In this document: positions 34,601 through 41,300 of the stretch, one piece after another
How the letters are laid out: each line of letters opens with the position of its first letter
Position numbering within the stretch: the stretch's first letter is position 1
NCBI RefSeq assembly: GCF_041381155.1
Contig: NC_091135.1
Coordinates: forward strand, 48,814,086 to 48,878,085
Source: Argopecten irradians
Taxonomy: Eukaryota > Mollusca > Bivalvia > Pectinida > Pectinidae
Length of the DNA: 64,000 nucleotides
Reading direction: 5' to 3'
Program-made: the position numbers and the translations under genes
Notes under the pieces: model-generated
Database searches by the model: none
What the model was told of the DNA's origin: nothing
Seen by the model: only the letters and a program-made list of their open reading frames with translations

Positions 34601-36647
34601 ATCCACTGATCAATGAATTGGACACGGCCTTCCACTCATCATTGGGATGGTCCATTTAGGTTAATGGGGATGTCAGTATTAATTGAGTCTGCACATGTCA
34701 ATCAATTGTAATGAACTCAATTATCTCGCTCATAATTTGTTTGTCTATTTATCAAGTTCCAACGACAATGCACAGAGAATGACCCCAAGAGTTTGACTTT
34801 TTCATTTATCGCATCATCTGATATAATCATTATCTCTTCATTGTGTTCATATTGTTCATGCCAATTAATTCAGGATATTGTATATTCAACCAAAGTTAAA
34901 GCTACAGTAGGGCTGAATCAGTATGCCGTTATATACCAGTACAAACCGGTTTCAGCAGTGTACCAATTCTTTAAAATATGTAAACATGCTGTTTATAGTT
35001 GTCTAAACGACTCAATTAACCTGTCATAATATAAATTCTAGTCAAAATATTTTATAATATTATGAAATATCATTCAAGAAAAAACAGTTCATCTGAATTG
35101 AAAGGAAGTGTCAAACATCTGTGTCACCTAGATGTAACGGAAATGTGTTTTCATAACAAAGATTTACAAACTGACAATGTGGTAATGTGACAAATTGACA
35201 ATAACATCAACAGGAAAAACCAAAAGCTTAAGGTTTTAATTGCAAGTTATAAGATTTTTCATAAAAAACTCTAATTTTCAATGTTCAAAATATATCAATG
35301 GTCAATTAAATTTTCAAAAACAGCTCCAGCTGTCATCTGTGTATTTGTCAACATGTATAATATATTTATGTATTGTTTCAGCTCTTTCAATACATATGTA
35401 CCTATAAGGCCTAATCTGTAACAGTGATTACCTATGTTGACAGATAACTTGACACCATTCCTGGTAAATGATAAAGCATTTGTGGGATAAGGAATTTTCT
35501 GAGGATTCAATATCAGATCCTGATCATCCAGATACAGGAAAATGTCTGTGGACCACTGTAAAGCACTGAACTGCAGTCAGTTTATAATCATGGGAGGGTG
35601 AATGCCAACTGGACAACGGCAAATTTAATACCAGACCTCAGGATGATATCTGAACACATGCAAGCTTCTGGGGCCTCTATATGCAGCTCATTTTGTGTTC
35701 TAATCTTTCCCGGTGGGGGGAACAATAGTCAAATTAGTATATTTTCAGGGTTTTTTCAGTGTTTGTCAAGATAGGCGAATGAATTATATAAATTAAGAAA
35801 CGTACTTTTTCAAAATTATATAAATACAGATCTTTTAGTTTAAGTATCAACCAATATGACTATTAATTAGTTTACAATCACGATAAATATTATCTATGTG
35901 TTTCGCAATAAACATTTAATGAAACCATACTGCTTCATCTGTTCAGTCATACATTGTTCTTATATAAACGCATTATACAGTGAAAGCAAGGATTGTATGT
36001 TAAATATTTATTATGCTCCCATGCAATGATTTCTAGCTTTATACCAATAATATACACACGGTAGGGAGAATACCGACTTGTGAACATCCAAAGACTCGGG
36101 TATTAAATATGTATAGTATAGCGTTCCATCAGTTGATCGGGTCAGGTGAAAAAGTATATCATGTGTTGTGTTAGGCCAAGTGTATGTACACAAACACAAC
36201 ACGTGACAGGAAACACCACTGTATATTGTATAAACACGTTCGTATGGAAACGTACGATTGTGTAATGACACCAGAGTCATTCATTCGATTCGTCACCGTG
36301 TATATAAATGTTTACATTGTCTATGTTTTCATTAACGACTTACCGTGAAGTGCAAATAAATGAAGGGGTAATGAATGAGGGACGGTTCGCCCCGCAAACG
36401 TAGGACCTTCTTCTGGTGAGCTAGAATCGGAATCGGGAGAGCCAGCTCCCCGTGTGTTACCGTTAGAACTAGGAATTGTCATTGTCCCTGGGCCCGGCCC
36501 GAAACTCCCTAGACTCCGGGCCCTCAAACGTGCACTTGCAGAAGAGGTTGCACCTAATGTCATTTCTGCACCTGTACCACTCGTGCCTGGTGCACTTCCC
36601 GAGAATGTCCGCACGCGAGGCGCACTCGTGCTCTGTTTTCCGCCCAT
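10551..36647 (-). CDS. ZNRF: ZNRF1/2-type zinc and RING finger E3 ubiquitin ligase, complete, four exons
   Basis: The exons, 36647-36344, 14719-14624, 12297-12192 and 10608-10551, join in frame to 187 residues (vertebrate ZNRF1 and ZNRF2 are somewhat longer). The start is the ATG of MGGKQST, the ZNRF N-myristoylation signal; a GTG two codons upstream is not used as start. Residues 2-95 are Ser/Gly/Pro-rich and disordered, with the family motifs RARSLGS and SSPEEG. A zinc finger follows (C105, C108, H120, C124), then the linker KPRISYNEDVL, then a C-terminal RING (C144, C147, C162, C164, H167, C170, C181, H184) ending [10 protein letters not shown]. Family members are membrane-anchored ligases at endosomes, lysosomes and the plasma membrane. 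The 1/2 split is vertebrate-specific, so no paralogue number is assigned. Intron 1 is 21.6 kb and full of repeats. Confidence 0.95.
10793..10982. mobile_element. Hairpin MITE, best-preserved copy of the 6121-6310 family
   Basis: Terminal inverted repeats of about 50 bp. The left arm begins TATTCTGTATTTGCATATTA and continues CCTTGCGGGTAGGTAT; the right arm carries ATACCTACCCGCAAGGG and ends AAAGACGGAATA. The centre contains TGATGACGTAAC. Confidence 0.8.
11206..11482. mobile_element. TTAA-ended MITE, first copy
   Basis: Bounded by TTAAAGATGCTCCACCACCG at the left and CGGTGGAGCATCTTTAA at the right, an inverted repeat with TTAA ends as in piggyBac-type insertions. The interior is AT-rich, with a TGCATGCGCAATCAGTACT word shared (inverted) with 13647-14006. 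Confidence 0.85.
12018..12075 (-). mobile_element. Fragment of the 3' end of a tRNA-derived SINE
   Basis: GTCCTATTAACAGCTAGGG and TCATGTAAGGACG match the 3' part of the SINE at 17305-17522, in the same orientation. Confidence 0.65.
12192..12297 (-). CDS. ZNRF: ZNRF exon 3 (RING, first part)
   Basis: Acceptor ATTTTCAG/AGGATG and donor AAAGG/GTTAGT. Encodes [17 protein letters not shown] and [17 protein letters not shown], the first zinc ligands and the [12 protein letters not shown] block that is near-identical in all ZNRF1/2 proteins. Confidence 0.94.
12298..14623 (-). other. ZNRF intron 2
   Basis: AT-rich. Contains the second TTAA-ended MITE (13647-14006), an AT dinucleotide run near 13487-13500, and a locally GC-richer patch at 13195-13345 with no convincing reading frame. 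Confidence 0.6.
13647..14006. mobile_element. TTAA-ended MITE, second copy
   Basis: Left end TTAAAGATGCTCCACAGCCG, right end CGGCGGTGGAGCATCTTTAA. The interior matches 11206-11482 in inverted order (for example TATTGTTCAAATAATGAATA), so the two copies lie in opposite orientation. It is about 80 bp longer than the first copy. Confidence 0.85.
14624..14719 (-). CDS. ZNRF: ZNRF exon 2 (zinc finger)
   Basis: Acceptor TTTCCAG/GAATC and donor AATG/GTTTGT. Encodes [14 protein letters not shown] and [16 protein letters not shown], the C2HC zinc finger and the invariant KPRI linker. Confidence 0.93.
14720..15675 (-). other. Start of ZNRF intron 1 region, before the minisatellite
   Basis: No gene was seen. 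Two GGGGAGATAACTGGATC words repeat at 15155-15189, and an AT run lies near 14508-14520. Confidence 0.5.
15676..16960. repeat. 52-bp minisatellite, about 25 copies, each with a TGACTCA site
   Basis: A near-perfect tandem array inside ZNRF intron 1. Each unit contains GTGCTGACTCACACACTTTC, then TGTGTWGGTACTAGAATTAA and CATTTNGTACAWG. Variation is concentrated at three positions (T/A after TGTG, C/T/A before GTACA, T/A in ACAWG). One unit has a single inserted T (CACTTTTCTG). TGACTCA, the AP-1 consensus, is kept throughout. Confidence 0.97.
16961..17288. other. Spacer with a 66-codon ORF of unknown meaning
   Basis: An ORF at 17012-17212 (+) has a mixed hydrophobic start and no domain I recognise. 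It follows a TTAATTTCAG acceptor-like sequence but has no matching partner exon. Probably chance or an unrecognised repeat. Confidence 0.25.
17305..17522 (-). mobile_element. tRNA-derived SINE with 16-bp target-site duplication
   Basis: Read on the minus strand, it starts GGGGCCGCGGTGGCCGAGTG and has a pol III A box (TGGCCGAGTGG) and B box (GGTTCGAATCC) in a Ser/Leu-like tRNA head. A non-tRNA body follows (CTCCGGGTACTCCGGCTTTC), ending AAACTAAACAAACC. It is flanked by the perfect direct repeat TTTAAAGATTTTATGA at 17289-17304 and 17523-17538, so insertion is recent. Confidence 0.95.
17539..19061. other. Intronic stretch without supported genes
   Basis: Within ZNRF intron 1. The part at 17850-18130 carries paired words (GGCCGCCACCTTGGAGCA and GAAGGCGGCCACATTCA, TGACGTCATAG) suggesting an old repeat, but its ends could not be found. 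The rest is plain AT-rich sequence. Confidence 0.4.
19062..21114 (+). mobile_element. Modular element family 1, long copy (about 11 modules of ~158 bp)
   Basis: Left end ACAAGAGGCCCAGAGGGCCT, then the word CGCTCACCTGG. About eleven ~158-bp modules follow from ~19272, each with GCCCCTCAGGCCCCCGGGGG, CCACCCTATAAGGATGCTAC and GAGAAGAAGTCGTTTATATG. A GGACGACGGACGCC tract lies at 20995-21066, and the right-end hairpin (AGCTCACCT, GGTCC, TTC, GGACC, AGGTGAGCT) closes on CTAA. No coding capacity: the ORFs here are module periodicity. From memory, the layout (tandem core plus ACGG-type microsatellite between unique ends) resembles the bivalve elements called pearl; not verified. Confidence 0.85.
21115..22290. 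other. Intronic stretch between two modular elements
   Basis: No coding exon, RNA gene or clear repeat found. AT-rich with poly-T runs near 21420-21440. Confidence 0.45.
22291..23247 (+). mobile_element. Modular element family 1, short copy (about 5 modules of ~157 bp)
   Basis: Same left end as the 19062 copy (ACAAGAGGCCCAGAGGGCCT, then CGCTCACCTGG). Modules of a second subtype carry GGGCCCCGCCCCTCCTGCCC, CAAAATTTATACAAGTTCTG and GTTTGTGGCCAAATTTGG. There is a short GGACGGACGACGGACGCC tract, then a partly decayed right hairpin ending GGCCAGGTGAGCTAA. Confidence 0.85.
23248..24318. other. Intronic stretch without supported features
   Basis: AT-rich ZNRF intron 1 sequence. Nothing beyond short AT runs was recognised. 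Confidence 0.45.
24319..25802 (+). mobile_element. Modular element family 2 (about 8 modules of ~156 bp)
   Basis: Left end ACAAGAGATCCCAGAGGGAT, then the word GGCGCCCACCA. Modules recur every ~156 bp (GGCGGCCATCTT near 24514, 24671, 24826, 24979, 25135, 25291, 25447 and 25603). Each holds an inverted pair AAGATGGC / GCCATCTT around a CTGGCG core, so both strands show similar ORFs. A GGACGGACGACGGACC tract precedes the right hairpin (CCACCATC, TGAT, GATGGTGG) and ACTAA. No protein is encoded. Confidence 0.85.
25803..31137. other. Long intronic stretch of ZNRF intron 1 without supported exons
   Basis: No exon with splice signals or a recognisable protein was found. It includes short words such as AATTATCTCCCCTTA (25837-25850) and AAGTTACCTCCCTTTG (28050-28065), and a compositionally distinct patch at 28780-28975. 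Confidence 0.45.
31138..31235. mobile_element. Half copy of the hairpin MITE family
   Basis: TTCAGTATTTGCATATTACA followed by GAGTTATCTGCCCGTTCAGG and TAGGTATTGATAATG matches the left arm of 10793-10982. The right arm is missing. Confidence 0.65.
31776..33390 (+). mobile_element. Modular element family 3, chimeric (about 8 modules of ~147 bp)
   Basis: Left end ACAAGAGGCCCAAGGGCTTT, then the word GGTCATCTGAC. The first ~350 bp carry two modules with AAGATGGC / GCCATCTTG pairs like family 2. Then come ~147-bp modules with GAAGAAGTCGTTCAAAGATT, TTTGACCCCTGTGACCTTGA and CATCCCAGCATGCTACAGGC. A CGGACGGCGGACGACGACGG tract precedes the right hairpin (GGTCATC, CTGACCC, TTT, GGGTCAG, ATGACC) and CTAA. 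Confidence 0.85.
33985..34217 (+). mobile_element. Decayed tRNA-derived SINE
   Basis: GTGGTGGCCAAGTGGTT, TTAAGATGTCACAACATATT, ATCACAAGCCCTC, a ruined B box (AGTTAGAATTCC), then ACTCTGGCTTTCC and AAACTTGCCAGGTCC follow the order of the young SINE at 37544-37763, with many substitutions and an insertion after the A box. Confidence 0.75.
34545..34659 (+). CDS. Possible orphan terminal exon
   Basis: An AAATCTACAG acceptor is followed by an open frame starting [18 protein letters not shown] and ending HSSLGWSI and TAG (37 codons from the ATG at 34546). Base composition is clearly GC-richer than its flanks and the peptide looks protein-like. No partner exon was found and I recognise no family. 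It could equally be a conserved non-coding element. Confidence 0.25.
36344..36647 (-). CDS. ZNRF: ZNRF exon 1
   Basis: Encodes residues 1-101 plus the first base of Gly102. The donor is CACG/GTAAGT. It is GC-rich against an AT-rich background, which also leaves spurious ORFs open on the opposite strand at 36454-36684. The initiator context is ACAATGG. Confidence 0.93.
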
Positions 36648-37225
36648 TGTCACAACTAAGGATACTTTAAATGCTTATCCTTGAGTTTCAGTATGGATCG
36701 AGTTCGGTTCTCCATGTATTTATCAAGAAACCACCTTTGTTTGAAGGGTTAGCCATTGTGAACATTGCCCTCCGCCATGTTAGTCTTCCTTGTTTTGCGT
36801 CATGGCACCAACACAAATCGTGACGTATTCATCATGTGATTAACACAATAACATTAACAGGCCAAACTAAACGATAAATGATTATGGGTCACGTATAAGA
36901 AATAAGTTTGAATGATAAAAAAATCAATACCAGATATTCTGTCTTAACAAAAACCCCAATATTTTTACGTAGTCCTACATTTTTTTTTCAAACACTACTG
37001 TAGATCTAGACCGAAGCTTAATTAATAATTAAGTGGTCAAATCCGCTCAGTTACATTTTTAGTTTGTGTTCGGGGAGCTCTTCGGGTTTTACTGAAACAA
37101 GTCCTGATTTGTTCCTTCATTGTTATACCTAAAGTTGTATTTTTACAAGGACGTATATGAAAATGATAAGTCACACTGTGTTTTGGGGAAGTACAATGCA
37201 GGAGTTCTTGTGTTTGTGTACTGAC

Positions 37226-37334
37226 CGTGACGTTGGGCGACGATTTTCCTTTGATATCCGCCGGCGCAGCCTTTGATGTAGCTTGCGGGTGCGAGGGTTA
37301 CCGTCTTACTTTCTGAGGGGGACCGTAATTTCAT
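37226..37334 (-). CDS. Possible first coding exon or 5' exon, unknown product
   Basis: On the minus strand an ATG opens a frame MKLRSPSESKTVTLAPAS and YIKGCAGGYQRKIVAQRH, ending CACG/GTCAGT, a good donor in phase 1. It is GC-rich with CpGs against an AT-rich background. It could start a gene nested in or overlapping ZNRF, be an alternative 5' exon, or be promoter DNA. No downstream partner was identified. Confidence 0.3.
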
Positions 37335-37543
37335 TAGCTGTCGTGTTTTTTAACGAAAATTTATTTATAAGACATAACTGCTCTAAATATCAAACGTTGT
37401 GAAATTTAATAAACTTTATATTGGTGTTTCGTTTGACTCGATAAGACAAATATTGTTGAGAAAAATGGTTTTTATTCCCGGTTCATATGTGTCTCGCGTG
37501 GTGTTTAGTAATATAAAGAGACAGTCACGAATCCTTCTCACTT

Positions 37544-37763
37544 TTGGGGCCGCGGTGGCCGAGTGGTTAAGATGTCTCGACATATTACCACAAGCCCTCC
37601 ACCTCTGGGATGCGGGTTCGAATCCCATGTGGGGCAGTTGCCAGGTACTGACCGCTGGTCGGTGGTTTTTCTCCGGGTACTCCGGCTTTCCTCCACCAAC
37701 AAACCTGGCACGTCCTTACATGACCCTGGGTGTTAATAGGACGTAAAAATAAACAAACCAAAA
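37544..37763 (+). mobile_element. tRNA-derived SINE, young copy upstream of the SLC38A7-like gene
   Basis: Nearly identical to 17305-17522: A box TGGCCGAGTGG, B box GGTTCGAATCC, body ending AAAATAAACAAACC. It is flanked by the 11-bp direct repeat CCTTCTCACTT (37533-37543 and 37764-37774). The tRNA-like head is not a gene: the B box runs into SINE body sequence and there is no intact tRNA 3' end or pol III terminator there. Confidence 0.93.
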
Positions 37764-38110
37764 CCTTCTCACTTATAAATCCTTGATTTTTACAACAAAA
37801 CATCGTCTTTTTTAGTTTTGGAAGGCTTATTATTTTCATTTCACGAGTAAGTTGTTGATTTTTTTTTTCTTTTAATACAGACAGCTCCGATCATTCTTTA
37901 TTATACATAAAGTTTTTACACAAAATCTGGTCTTTTCTTGATTTGGAAGGTATTTTGGCGTCTCATCACTTTATATGTTTCTGGTTTTATTAGGAATCGA
38001 CGCAAAAGAAATGGTGTAAGGGAGGGTACTCTAGCAATCTTCATTTTTTATGACAAGAGTTGTCGTTCGTTTAAGTAACTAGTTTTATGGATTGTTTTGG
38101 ACTTCTTTTA

Positions 38111-38120
38111 ATCACGTGAT
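38111..38120. promoter_or_regulatory. Palindromic E-box (CLEAR-like) upstream of the SLC38A7-like start
   Basis: ATCACGTGAT contains the CACGTG core about 150 bp before the ATG. The CLEAR element bound by TFEB-type factors at lysosomal genes is GTCACGTGAC, which differs only in the outermost base pair. Function is inferred. Confidence 0.4.
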
Positions 38121-38265
38121 CTAAAAATGTCGGATTCTGTTTACAACTTGACGCACAGCTGATCGCAAAGGATACAACTGTTTATGCATATCATGAGCCG
38201 TTGTCTGGCACAATTGCATACTGTAAAGTGATCTTAAAATTTGATCACGACATTTAAAAGTCAAA

Positions 38266-38374
38266 ATGATGAGATCAGTTCAAAATCCGGACTATATTAG
38301 AAGTGACGAATATGAAGGGGAGGATGTCGGATTGTTATCTGGAGAACAGAAAGGCACAAAAAGGATGCCTTCGG
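38266..38374 (+). CDS. SLC38A7: SLC38A7-like exon 1 (cytosolic N-tail, dileucine motif)
   Basis: Opens MMRSVQNPDY and contains EDVGLLSGEQKG. The donor is TCGG/GTATGT. The exon was assigned because its phase and final Gly codon fit exon 2 exactly and the tail resembles that of SNAT7. It is the least conserved exon, so slightly less certain. Confidence 0.82.
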
Positions 38375-41300
38375 GTATGTGCATCGATATATAGTGCTAC
38401 ATGGGAATAGGCTTACATAAACACGTGGTTGTTGGTCGACAAAACATGGACACATTGAGTCAATCCATGTGGTCAATCAGAGATCTATCCAAATCTGGTT
38501 CGATACATTACAATACAGTGTGCTAAGCTTATACGTGCGTGTAGTATATATGGTTTTTTTTAAGTGGATTAGTTTGCGTTGCTATTGTTTTTGATACATT
38601 TTTACTCTTCCCTCATAAGAAAAGTAAGGACTCAATTCTTGTGTAAAATAAATGAAAGCACAAGCTATGTACGGTTTATAAGCTTTTGGCCCCCAAATCC
38701 ATAAAAAAATAAACCTGTTATTTATATATAATTAGTGACTAAATTGATGAATATATTATCAGATATCGAGTTCATCTTTGATAGAAAGTTATAATAGTTA
38801 TGTATCAATGTAGTTGTAGTTGCTATGGTAACCATCCTAAATATGCAAAAATTATGAAAATGTAGAAATTGAGTCAAATTTAGCAGTTTTTAGCTATATT
38901 TTTCATCTAGAAATCATATAGCGTATCATAAAAGAAATTTTATATTTCTCCTAAAGAAGTATCTGAGGTGCCTACATATTCTGATGAAATATTAAGTTTG
39001 TTAAAGATTGCGCTCTAATTTGTTTCAAATTAGACAAAAACTATTAAAAAATAGGCAATAAAAGGGGACACTTATTAATGAACCAAAATGCAAGTTGTAG
39101 ATGAAAAATATCAGCAATATCTCTCTTTCTGTACTCATGACACATTAATCTGTTACAGTAAACATACATGCCTTCAGAGATTTAAATATCATTGGGATAA
39201 GTAACTAGGGATGTTCTCGCGATATCACGTACCCACCTATTGTTATCGTAAACGGATGAACAGTTACCGCGAGACCAAGCCGTGCGTCTGCGCACTAATA
39301 GCTAGAGGCGAGTTATCATAGTGTTAGCCCATGAAGCTGTGTACGGCATTTTACTACTATATATGACTATACGACTATATACAAACCACTAAACATCGAA
39401 AAGTATCTCATAGCTTTTTTTACTGTTGCATTAGAGACGCTAATCTCATGCATGTATATTTAACCATTTATGTAAATATTACCATATATCTATATAAGCC
39501 AAAAATGGCTTTCCAATGATGTTGGACTGATGAGATACTGATGAGATATTTCTGTGTTGTTTTTTATGAAAAATTGTAAAATTAAAACCTATGCATTGAA
39601 AATTCTGTAAGCAATGATCAAAATGTTGGTAAATTTTGGTGAATAATGACATATTATAAAAGCTTTTCTTGATTCGTTAGAATGAAAAGTACGACACATA
39701 TAAATTTAATGAGTTTAACCCTGGAAATTCAATTTTGCTTTAGTAAAAAAAATTGCTTGGTAAAGCAAGATATTTAAATGAATTATATTCAAATTTCTGG
39801 TAAAGCGGAATATTTACATTTCACTTAGATTTCACTTTTATTTCAACATGGTTCTATGCATTATAAATAAAACTGTTTGGGAAAATTAAGATTAGAAAAA
39901 TATTATCTAATTTACAAACTTACTGCATAGCCTTCGAGACTCAAACACAGGTAAATAGACCCCCGTCGAGTTAAGTGAGGCGATGACCTGGGGCGGTGGC
40001 CAGGTGTTCTGACCGACGGTTCACCTGATGACAGTAAGACACCTGTGATTATAGCAGTTGCAAATCACTTTCCTAATTAGATATCAAATTATGCTATCTA
40101 TCACAGCTCGATCGGCACTGTATCTCTTCGCCATGATATATTGGGTACCTTCGATAATTTGTTAACACTTGTACTTGAGCTTTAAAAGTTTCCATATGTA
40201 CAAACTCAATCAATAGAAAATTATATTTGAAAACTAAATAAATGGAAATCAGTCAATTATTGAAATCAGAGTATGTGGGTTTAATTGTGCTATCTTTCAC
40301 GACCCTATCTGAACAGTATCGTCGCCATTATAAATTTAGGGTAACTTCGATGATTTGTGTACAGATTTACCACCAAAAATTCAAAAGGTTCAATATGTTC
40401 AAATTTAATCAATTTAATATTTTATCATGTAAAATTTACCAAGCAACAAATATTTGAAATTTTAATGGAAATCAGTCAATTATTGAATTCAGAGTATGTG
40501 GGTTTAATTGTGCTATCTTTCACGACCCTATCGGAACGGTATCGTCGCCAATATAAATTTAGGGTAGCTTCGATGATTTGTGTACAGTTTTACCTCCGAA
40601 AATTCAAAAGGTTCAATATGTTCAAATTATATCAATTTAATATATTAACATTTAAAATTTACCAAGCAACAAATATTGGAAAACTAAATGGAAATCGGTC
40701 AATTATTGAAATCAGAGTATGTGGGTTTTATTATATTAATATTTCACGGGGCGATCCATTGTATCGATCGAGGAAGTAATCATGCCGGGATGAGGACATT
40801 CACAGTTAGCATTACGTTTATTTAGTGTAACACCTCTACAATTATGAAAAATGTGATGGATTGTTCAAATAAATTACATTTTCAATAAAGAGCAAACTTT
40901 ATGCTATTTGGTTTATTTTATGTTCATCACCTGAATTATAGCCTAGATCGCTTCATCGGACGAAGCGTAGTTTCAATATGGCGTCGTTAGACTGTACTCT
41001 ACTGTAGACACGCGATGCACTCTGGGATAGCTTCCGCTGCGGGCGTCGTTAAGTAAGGCTATGAGGTACCTTCTTTTCCCTACTATTTAAATCTCTGATG
41101 CCTTTTAACCTATGAGACTGCATTATTATGTCATGATTTATATGTAAAAGACTCAAGTTCATTTAATAAAGGATACATTGCTAATGTTAGAGGCATCACA
41201 TGTTGTAAAACATAATTAAATCCATGGGTTGGGGGTGTTTATATAACTTCAATTCCTTCTGCAGAAAAGGGATCGAGGGATGCTTAATTATACAGGGAAG

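Larger units (their letters stand above)
33391..36343. other. Intronic stretch next to ZNRF exon 1
   Basis: Contains the decayed SINE at 33985-34217 and the possible exon at 34545-34659. A CACGTGAC E-box lies at 36201-36208, about 140 bp inside the intron. The remainder is AT-rich without coding signal. Confidence 0.5.
36648..38265. promoter_or_regulatory. Shared 1.6-kb divergent promoter region of ZNRF (-) and the SLC38A7-like gene (+)
   Basis: The two start codons face away from each other across this interval. It holds a GC-richer patch around 36700-36840 with a CCGCCATGTT (YY1-like) word at 36773-36782 and a CRE-like TGACGTAT at 36821-36828, a candidate exon (37226-37334), a SINE (37544-37763) and a palindromic E-box, ATCACGTGAT, at 38111-38120. 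Transcription start sites cannot be read from sequence alone. Confidence 0.6.

Noticed and set aside
36454..36684. Plus-strand ORFs opposite ZNRF exon 1
   Set aside because: The minus strand encodes the unmistakable MGGKQST N-terminus; the plus frames stay open only because of GC-rich composition.
37548..37635. tRNA gene with Ser/Leu-like A and B boxes
   Set aside because: It is the head of a SINE: tRNA-unrelated body and an A-rich end follow, target-site duplications flank it, and a near-identical copy exists at 17305-17522.
40960..41050. Promoter-like patch with ATGGCGTCG
   Set aside because: GC-richer than its surroundings, but no exon, TSS signal or repeat boundary could be defined, so it is only mentioned within the intron entry.
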